Below, piece by piece: positions 56,401 through 64,000 of a DNA stretch of 64,000 nucleotides (positions are counted from its first letter, which is position 1; each line of letters starts with the position of its first letter). The DNA is from Carya illinoinensis. Taxonomy: Eukaryota > Streptophyta > Magnoliopsida > Fagales > Juglandaceae. The notes beneath the pieces are model-generated. The model worked only from the letters and a program-made list of their open reading frames with translations. It was not told where the DNA came from and searched no databases. The stretch covers positions 2,606,501 to 2,670,500 of the forward strand of contig NC_056764.1 in the NCBI RefSeq assembly GCF_018687715.1, in the 5' to 3' direction. The translations under genes and the position numbers were made by a program.

Positions 56401-56991
56401 TTTTAGTTCGAGCAGGACACGGTTTTAGTACCCAAGGAAACCTCCTGGTTTGGATATTTCCCAGATGGAGCCTTTGACCCAATTTTGCCAGCACAAGAGG
56501 TAATCTATCTTTCATCTTAATTTACCTTCTTGAGAGGATTATATCTTCTCTGTGCTAGGCTTCTGTAGATGACTTTATTTGTTAAATATTGCTGAAGAGT
56601 AATATCCATGCAATCTTAACATCATCGAAGCATATTCCAACTGTTCGAAATTTCCAAATGATACCCATGAATTGTTTCCCTTTGTTTGTCGATTAGTTTC
56701 TATACCATATTTCGTTCCCTGCAGACTCTGCTCTATACTGAAGACTGGATTGGTTTGAAAATCCTGGATGAAGCTGGAAAAGTCAAATTCATAAACGTTT
56801 CAGGGGGTCATTTGCAGATTTCCCAAAGCGACATGAAAGAGTATATAGTGCCTTACTTGGAAGATCAAGCATCAATACAGATGATGAGAAGAGAAACTTC
56901 ATCTTATGAATGGCTGTCATCAATGTGGAATTTCCTGTTGGAACTGGTTGGGTTTACAGAGGATCAACCATTGCTGCGCACCATGGATTAA
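50459..56991 (+). CDS. Palmitoyl-protein thioesterase 1-like, alpha/beta hydrolase
   Basis: Predicted to remove thioester-linked fatty acyl groups from proteins in the lysosome/vacuole or secretory route. Twelve exons give 336 residues: 50459-50552, 51582-51671, 52169-52218, 52312-52332, 52425-52478, 53273-53323, 54396-54458, 55702-55767, 55922-55960, 56162-56284, 56407-56499 and 56725-56991. A signal peptide (MACLPSPAILVFICMLALVP) leads to PFIVLHGIGDKC. The catalytic Ser is in VGLSQG (exons 5/6), the probable Asp in FEQDTVLVPKETSW, and the His in SGGHLQ. Other family blocks: NSTYKERFSSLDNLVLIM and LYTEDWIGLK. The usual LGGPHAG reads LAGIHAG. The exon 2/3 join adds a Tyr (CVYEIGDG), and exon 4 is fixed only by homology (EK|VKNISELS). 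Exon 3 uses the second of two nearby AGs. Otherwise intact. Confidence 0.85.
52844..52896 (+). mobile_element. Micro-retroposon i, intron 5 of the thioesterase gene
   Basis: A 19-bp repeat (agatttgatgctgataata, identical) at 52844-52862 and 52878-52896 flanks 15 nt, cttatc followed by 9 A. Confidence 0.82.
55187..55316 (+). promoter_or_regulatory. Promoter-like segment inside thioesterase intron 7
   Basis: TATA-box-like tatataaa (about 55190) is followed by a CT/GA-rich leader-like stretch and ATG codons near 55281 and 55299; one is followed by a GT donor-like site (atcaag|gtgcta). The intron is 1.24 kb. No downstream reading frame of useful length was found, so this may be the captured 5' end of another gene or element. 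Confidence 0.3.
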
Positions 56992-57896
56992 TTTGACTGC
57001 TGTCTTCCCACGTGTATTTTAATTTATTTTTTTATTGAAGGATAAAATAGATTGGGGAAAGGAGGAAGAGTAATGTGAAAGCATTATCACCTGTGGACCC
57101 ATTTCATGTCCAGACCCTGCAAAGCAAACGACCTCAAATCCTATTTTTCACAATTCTTATTAATTATCAGGTCGCTTAAAATTATAATTTTATCCAGTTC
57201 ATATTTGGCTTTTGGTCTCCTCTTCGGCTCTTCTTTTGTCCAAACCCCACACTAATTCTTTGCAGAACATTGTTTTATGCATCTATATCGCTTATAGTCA
57301 GCTACACAGCACAAGTGAAGCTCATGAATTTCCCAGGTCTTCAATCACTTGTCATCAGATAATACAGAAAGATGTAATAAATTTAAATATAAATTTGGTC
57401 AACCCCAATTTATTGAAGAAGACGGATAGCCGATCCCAATTTGGTTTGAGTCGAGTAAAACAAATAGCATTGATGTAATTAATTGTCCATCAAACTGGTA
57501 ACGTGAGTTGAGCCAAAGCCTTGACAAGTCTAAAAACAGCATTTATGTAACATGACTATATAGATTGTTGTCACAACGAATACAGACACCGGATAAAAAA
57601 TGACAAGGTAATGGTTCTTAGATCAATCCCCCACCTAAAGTACCTCAACATGTAAAGATTTGTTACAAAAAAGGGGAAAAATCATTGAAACCAGCTTTTA
57701 AATTCCTAGGACTGTGGGAGAAGGGGGAGAAGAAAACAGATTAAACACAGTTCTACGCGACAATTGGTTGTTTAGAGGGAGCTTAAAGAAAGCAGAATGT
57801 GCTCTAATGTTACATTATACTGTTGTCTATGAAAGGAACCTTCCATAACTTGATATGAAATTGGCAACAGACAGATTGTGACAGCTGAAAACGCCT
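56992..57896. other. Convergent 3' flanks of the thioesterase and ARABIDILLO genes
   Basis: Presumed 3' UTRs of two convergent genes separated by about 0.9 kb. No coding frame, RNA or repeat was recognised. Confidence 0.6.
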
Positions 57897-58145
57897 TTAA
57901 AGTGATGGTTCCATGTGGTGGTGTTCAAGGTTGCGAAGTACAATTCTGGCAAATATTTTGGCTTCAAGTGGGGCAGTTGCTGCTGCAGCTGCAGCACGAA
58001 GAACTCGTGCTGCTCCTGCATTCTGCATGAGGCCCGCATGGTGCACGGCATGACGGCCACCAGGGATGGTAAACTGCAATTAAAATATTAGAAAACAAAG
58101 TAACACTGTTTTCATATTTAATAACATACTCTATTGTTTTGAAAC

Positions 58146-58179
<34 letters not shown>

Positions 58180-58477
58180 CCCAGCATGTGCAAGTTACCT
58201 GGAGAAGAGCAAATGCAGCACATGCCTTGAGTATAGCTGATGAATTTCGTAGCATGGCAACAAATCGCCCAATTTCAGCTCCACTGAGGAAAATGAGAAC
58301 AAGATCCAAAAATCAGAAAAAGAAAGCAAGCAATGTAATATTGAATGATTAGAACAACTATATACTCATAAAAAAAAAAAAATTATTAGAACAACTATAT
58401 GCCATCTTCCACCAGCTCCCCAAACCAAAAGATCAACTGACACAGAAGGGGGTGCACGCGCGCGCACACACACACAC

Positions 58478-58542
<65 letters not shown>

Positions 58543-61500
58543 AGACATGCTAAGACAAGTAATTTTAGTTTAGAAAATGAACGACCTTCCATCCTGGAGA
58601 TTACGTAAAAGATCAACATAAGGGTCCATATTCCAGCCTTAACCAATCGAAATTTCAAAAACCATTTAAAAAGGAAGGACCTACGAGCTAAAGAAATTTA
58701 AACGCCAATCTCTTAAAATAAGGAAGTATTCACAGTTGTCTGACTCTCGTATAAAAAATCACAAGCTAATTTCCTAATTTGTCCCAATAAATGACTACTA
58801 CAGAATGTAGAAGAACGCTGAATGAAAAATATTCTATACATAAAAGAAGATATAACAAGCATGAATATCATGGATGAGTAAGATATTCAAGAAGAAGTCG
58901 AAAGTGAAGTATAAGAGTGGTCAAATAGAACATGCTTTGATAGAGAGAAGGTAAACCTGCATCTCAGATGCCCTGCTTCTTGAATACGAGCTCCTTCTGT
59001 TACTTGAGACAATGCAGCAGGGGCTGATGATGCAGCAGCAGCAGCAAATGCTTGTGGATCAGAAAAGGTGAGGACAAAGGCTTCAATGTGTTTCAAAGCC
59101 ATCCTTCTAGCCCCATCTAAACTCACACTCTTTGAACTGCTTTCTGAGGAAGTCCCTAATAGAGCGAATTCATCCATTCTGCAAAAAGTATTAAGAGAAG
59201 TTGAATATATATACATGCAAGTTAATTCTTCCAAAACAAGTTTAGGTGACTCTCATGAAGATCAAACCACAAACCATTAATGAAAGTACCTCACGCTTTA
59301 CCAGATTGATCCTCCTTTTTGGGGGTATTAGGACAGGTTTCAAGATACAGTTTTACGCTTTACACTTTACCAGATACTCTTATTTTTGGCGGAATAAGGA
59401 CAACTTTCAAGATACAGGAAAACTGTCCTAGTTTAATAATATGAGATTTTATAGAAGGTGATAGGGAGTTTATGAAGCAAGAAGTGTCTCATGGCTCTCC
59501 CGTCCAAAAGAAAATTTTCAGACTAACGCCACAATCTTCCACCAAGCTTGGGTCTCTTACATACGCAACAGTAAGATCAGCAATTAGTTTATTTTTGTAC
59601 ACGGCTTTTCTTCTCTAATATCCATCCAAAAATTAAAATGCAAAGAAATAACAATAATACAAGAGAAAACAAAAATGAGTTGATCCCCCACTATCCATGT
59701 TAGTCTCATCTCTGTATGGTGGTTTAAATTAGCTTCATATGGACAAATTGCAGTCCAGTATCCAAAACTTGTCCGTAATCAGGACATAGACCATAATACA
59801 GAGAGAATATTTTATAAAAAATTAAAATTAAAACGCCCAGAAAGAAGACGAATACAGAAAAAATTAAAATTAAAAAGAAGAAGAGAAAGAATTGAGTATT
59901 ATGAGCACATGTTGTCTCTAAGTCATGGCGAAATAGGCATGTTCAGTGTATATACCACCGGTGTATTTGGGTGATGTCTCTTATATCAATAAAACTTTAC
60001 TTTTACCTATATAAATAAATAAATAAAGGTCATGGCCAAAAATCAATACCTCCCATCAAACATGTATGCCAATGCCAATGCAGCCATGAAGCGTGCCATT
60101 TTTGATACTGATGAAGAACAGAGATGAACTAAGGCCGGAACTCCCCCTTCCTCCACTATACGGAGAGCATTACCAGGATTAAAAGCAAGGTTCCAAAGAG
60201 CTCCTGCAGCTGTTTCATGGACATCCTGAAAGGAAAATATCAATTAAGCCAAATTTATGCCATACTTATTCTTAAGTAGAAGTTGAAAATCAAACTTTTG
60301 ACAGAACATTGATTATTATGAGGAAATGCTTGCCTCAGCTTCAGAGCGTGCCAATGCAATTAGAGGGGCCACACCTCCTTCGCGTCCAATAGCAATACTA
60401 ACAGACCAAGAAGATATATGACATAAGTATAAAAATAATATAGAATGAAGAATAGATATTCATCCTTACCTAAAAGGAATTCTAGACAGATAAGAGCACC
60501 AAAATATAACCAACAACGCAAAATTGATGAGAAGCGTATAGTCAGAAGTTTTTAAAAGCAGAATCATCTTATTCACATATGAGAGAACATTAAGTGAAAT
60601 CATTTTGGATATCCAAGCACAGTTAATTGCATCCAGCCTTTGTTGAAATAAAAATACTTCAGAAGGAGAGCATTGCAGTAAAATTGCAATAAATAATGAT
60701 TGTTTTTCATGGCAATCCATTTGTGCTTTAAGGTTGAGAACAAGTCCCAAACAGACCGAAAAACAATCTCTTATGAAAAATCTGCCGATGGGATTGGGAC
60801 AAATCAGTAAGAAGAAGAGAATCATTTGCACCTTTCTCAACATAAGCTCATCTCTAGCAATACTCAATGCAACGTAATATTTGGTTCTTTCAACAAGTAT
60901 TACCAGCTTAGAATTGTATGTCAAATCCACGAAAAGAAAGGTTCATGAGCTGTGGCTTGACCGTGCTTTCCATATACAAGCAATGATATGTACAACCAAG
61001 GAAATTGATGCAATAAATCAGGATCAAATTTTGAAGGTTTCTTTTTATTATTATTATTAGCACCAGGTGTCGAATAACAAAGTCTCGACTTATCCCGAGG
61101 GTGCATAGGCCCTTGGTAAGGAGTTTCCCACAAGTGCACCTCGGGTAATTCAAAGGGAAGTTCCTCTAGTCTAATGGCCCATAGAAATTGTTTGCACCCA
61201 AGAGGATTCAAGTCTTAGACCAGGAGTTTGAAGCTTTCTGAATTGTAAAACTATAGCATTTCGTGCATTTTTTGTTTTTAATTAAGTCACATCTATGTAC
61301 GGCTGTTAAAGACATTACACATGAAGCAGATCAAGCAGAATTGCTGCCAAATATGATTCCAAGAAAGACCAGATCTAATAATTTAATGACCTTCATTTGA
61401 TTTTTGTAGAGTTTTTTCCTAACCCAAGGACGTGCTACTGAGTTTTTCAAAAATATAAGATTATAGTCAACTATTTGCCATGTTATCGTATATTATGAAC

Positions 61501-63793
61501 AATATCCTAGATGAATTGACATAATGTATTCAAACATCCTGTCAAAACTCTACCATCTTTAATCCGATCAAAACAAAGTCTGATGGATTTTTATGTAAAC
61601 CCCTGACAGCTGTAGCTTGCATAAATTTTTCTAACGGATGTAACGAGTTATCAAGAAAATCATAACAGTCGACGTTCATATAAGAAAAGCACATTGCTCC
61701 TCTTCAGGCCAAAAAGGAGGGAGAGAAAAAAGATTGAGACACTGGACAGTATCAGATTTTTTAATTTGTTTTGGGCATATACAGTTGCTCGATGTAATTA
61801 ATTCCACAGAGGCTACTGCAAACAAGAATTTTATATTGGTTAAACTCTTTAGTTCTTTGCAGTATTGCGGCTCTAAAGGTCCATGCTCCCTGATGAGATT
61901 ATAGATAGTTGTGCAATATATGCCGTGTCAATTTGCATGAGCATAATTCTCAGGTGCAACAAATAGGCATATAATGTAATTGCTAGATGCATTCAAAGAT
62001 CGGCTACAAATCATATATGCATGACCCAAATGATATGACAACTATAGGAAAAATTTCTAAACTCAACACATACCTATTGGCTTCTGACACTGACAATCCC
62101 CATAGAGCACCAGCAGCCCTCTCTTGAAGACCAGGGGAGGCATTGGAACATGATTGTGCAAGAGCAACCTAAATTGCCAAGAACAAAGCTTCAAGATGCA
62201 GTGAAACTTTATACTAGATAATAGCAGTCAGTTACTTTTCCATTTTTATGATTTAAATTCAAGAAATATATCATAAACCTTGCAGCAAAGCTGTCAGATG
62301 CTTCAGCAAAGAACTCAATCCAATTGTTCCAAACCATTACATAAAAGAAATATTCAACATGAAATCAACATTTGTCCCATAAGTTGAAGGGAGCAAAAAT
62401 TATCAGGTAGCTATCAAGAAAGCATATTAATTAAAAAAGTGACAAGTTTATGTGTGCTTCAAAGTGTGCATGCAGTTGTAATTTTTTGTGTGTATGTGAG
62501 CACGTGTGAAACTGTATAGATTAAATTGGTCATAAAATTAAAAAATATAATGAAGTTCAAGTTTTCAATTAGGGTAATTGACAAACATTTGCAAATAAAA
62601 AATATACTACGACAAAGGACTATCAAAGTATACAAAAAAAAATAAAAACTGTTGGCCATAAATTCTCTATATCATATGAGTTTTCCTTTTCCATTCGTAA
62701 ATTTAATTAATTTTGTAAGCAGGCAACCAAAAGTGGGCCACGGATAGATAATGATGCCTTTGCAAACACATGGACCATTAGTGGATCAAACAGATTCTTA
62801 GAAAATTAGTTTAGCAATCCGTTTCAACCAGTGAATAGTTTTCCTTGAAATGAACCCAATTTCACATTTCCAGACTTCACCAGACCAAATTCCTTGAATT
62901 TCACAAAAGTGTAGTTGTAGATAATTCAAGTACTTAATTAAATGAATGCAAATCAATTATCCTTCACAAAATTCAGGAGAGAGAATGGTGTTTAAAAAGA
63001 CTGATCAAAACATTGAATGAAAATAAAAAGTAGGCATAATCCGAAAAAGTAAGCACATGATTGTTCATGTTTAGAGTTTAAGGTTGTGCCTCCTCTCCAA
63101 AAGTAATATTATATTACCTGATTATATCTTTATTTGCCTGCCACTTCTTCAACAGGATAAACAGTATATTCCCATGCAAAAGCAACTTTTCTATCAAAGT
63201 TTAAGACTTTATTTGGATACTAACGATATCTCAGATGATCTATGAATTGTAGCGAGAATAATAGTGAAATAGTAGTGAATAGTTTGTAAATAGTAGTGAA
63301 TAGTACTGAAGTAATCTGAGAATATCTAAGAACAATTGTGTTCCCAAACAGACCCTAAAGGTCTACACCCAACAATTCCATGCTTCTTACAAGTCCACTT
63401 CAGAAAACAGGAGCCTGCAGCACATGGGCCTTTTATTATTCTTTATTCTCATATAAATGCAACTTCCAGTTAAAAGGAACCGATTTAAATATCAGGTGAA
63501 GGGCTTCACTTTTTCCCCCTTTACTGAAAGCACTAGTTAATTATGAAGCACAATCTAATAGGCATCAAACAATTATCCTCTTCTACAACATATTGCATAA
63601 AGTAATACTTCCTAGTGAAGCACTTCTTATTATCGGAAGTGATGCAAAAGACTGGTAGGATACGGCAACTAATATGGTTTGGGTTCAAAAAGGTAAATAT
63701 CATACCAAGGCCTCAACTCCACCAGCTGCTGCAATCACTTCTCGATTTCTGTCATCAAATGATAAATTCCACAATGCACCAGCAGCTTCTTGC
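57897..63793 (-). CDS. ARABIDILLO armadillo-repeat F-box protein, 3' part (seven exons)
   Basis: ARABIDILLO proteins are nuclear F-box/armadillo proteins that promote lateral root branching in Arabidopsis. The visible exons, in transcript order, are 63793-63706, 62168-62074, 60397-60334, 60225-60050, 59178-58957, 58283-58199 and 58073-57897; all join in phase with no stop until TAA 57899-57897. Armadillo blocks include QEAAGALWNLSFDDRNREVI, LQERAAGALWGLSVSEANS, REGGVAPLIALARSEAEDV and ETAAGALWNLAFNPGNA. The conserved C-terminus includes ALKHIEAFVLTFSDPQAFA, CSGAEIGRFVAMLRNSSAI and PLEAKIFARIVLRNLEHHHM. The F-box and N-terminal repeats lie beyond the right edge. The intron after SEAE starts with GC instead of GT. 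Introns hold a SINE, a micro-insertion and microsatellites. Confidence 0.92.
58149..58177. repeat. (AG)n microsatellite, ARABIDILLO last intron
   Basis: About 14 AG units. Confidence 0.9.
58348..58400 (+). mobile_element. Micro-retroposon j, ARABIDILLO intron
   Basis: Repeats attagaacaactatat (16 bp, identical) at 58348-58363 and 58385-58400 flank 21 nt, actcat followed by 13 A and tt. Confidence 0.75.
58454..58542. repeat. Compound microsatellite (CG)(CA)(TA)(GA)
   Basis: Four dinucleotide tracts in a row, ending in about 24 GA units, in an ARABIDILLO intron. The alternating purine-pyrimidine part could adopt Z-DNA and is expected to be length-variable. Confidence 0.9.
61030..61239 (-). 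mobile_element. 5'-truncated tRNA-derived SINE
   Basis: A 184-bp body (61043-61226) on the minus strand starts at a B-box-like gacttgaatcc region, runs through acccgaggtgcac and accctcgggataagtcgag, and ends in ggtgctaataataataaaa. Flanking 13-bp repeats agaaaccttcaaa and agaaagcttcaaa (one mismatch; 61030-61042 and 61227-61239 on +) mark the insertion. The A box is missing, so the copy is 5'-truncated. Lies in an ARABIDILLO intron and gives a spurious minus-strand open frame. Confidence 0.65.
63208..63357. repeat. MITE-like foldback in an ARABIDILLO intron
   Basis: The left end is tttggatactaacgatatct. The right end in reverse complement is tttgggaacacaattgttct followed by tagatattctcagatta. 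The arms match in blocks (tttgg; gatat..ctcagat), and the middle has tandem atagtagtgaatagt units. Family not determined. Confidence 0.45.
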
Positions 63794-64000
63794 CTATTTG
63801 ATCAGTAGGAATGGTGATCAGAAAAAACTGTTACGGAAGCAATGCATAATATATAATTCGATGTAATGATGCAAAAAGGTCTGAGTCGTATAAAACCAAT
63901 TATGGAATTTTTATCGTGCTTGCAGAGGCAAAAGTTGATATTGACAAGAGTTTAAACAACATTGGTCATAAGTACAGGTCATAAGTACAGAAGTTCCAAT
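63794..64000. other. ARABIDILLO intron continuing past the window
   Basis: Intron sequence upstream of the first visible minus-strand exon; no exon of the gene was recognised before the right edge. Confidence 0.6.

Noticed and set aside
60466..60930. 154-residue open frame on the minus strand
   Set aside because: Lies wholly within an ARABIDILLO intron between two well-supported exons; no recognisable domain, AT-rich composition.
60921..61211. 96-residue minus-strand open frame
   Set aside because: It is the translated SINE, bounded by target duplications.
1..64000. CRISPR arrays, rRNA and tRNA genes, bacterial-type operons
   Set aside because: None seen; the repeats are transposon-derived or microsatellites, and the genome is a plant nuclear one.

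Overview
The window is nuclear DNA of a flowering plant, almost certainly a eudicot. It has intron-rich genes with GT-AG junctions in AT-rich DNA, plant-specific gene families (ARABIDILLO, PPR, plasma-membrane H+-ATPase, nsLTP) and a typical mix of plant transposons. A woody species (for example Fagales) is possible, but I cannot establish the species from the sequence. No CRISPR, operon, rRNA or convincing tRNA gene was seen.

Layout. 1-5485: right-hand part of a CACTA (En/Spm) transposon with two decayed transposase genes, an array of TTCGAA motifs, hairpins and the terminal CACTA inverted repeat. 5972-6371 (-): a broken lipid-transfer-protein gene. 7200-16082: a probable PIF/Harbinger element with a decayed Myb-like ORF1 (-), apparently split by a 3.39 kb solo LTR (9495-12881) that has a perfect 5-bp target duplication. 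17044-19076 (+): intact C2orf69/UPF0565-like gene. 20435-25098 (+): intact gene for a protein with three RanBP2-type zinc fingers. 26586-31495: a Ty1/Copia element with near-identical LTRs but dead coding sequence, inserted just upstream of 31657-39123 (+), a 21-exon plasma-membrane H+-ATPase gene that carries several independent disabling mutations. 40337-42133 (+): intact intronless PPR gene. 43440-48299 (-): intact gene for a conserved plant protein of unknown function. 50459-56991 (+): 12-exon palmitoyl-protein-thioesterase-like gene. 57897-63793 (-): the last seven exons visible of an ARABIDILLO armadillo-repeat gene, which continues past the right edge.

The genes are unrelated single loci and do not form a pathway. 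The two right-most genes converge, and the unknown gene and the thioesterase gene diverge from a 2.2 kb spacer.

The most unusual signal is a scatter of ten very short insertions (9-52 nt). Each lies between 14-20 bp direct repeats and ends in an A-tract, preceded in most by ACTTATC or ACTTATA. They look like extremely 5'-truncated retroposed tails of one LINE-like family. Nine are in introns; one is in the coding sequence of the lipid-transfer pseudogene. Conventional annotation would not report them. All exon coordinates and homology calls were made by eye from reading frames and splice consensus; no database search was run.
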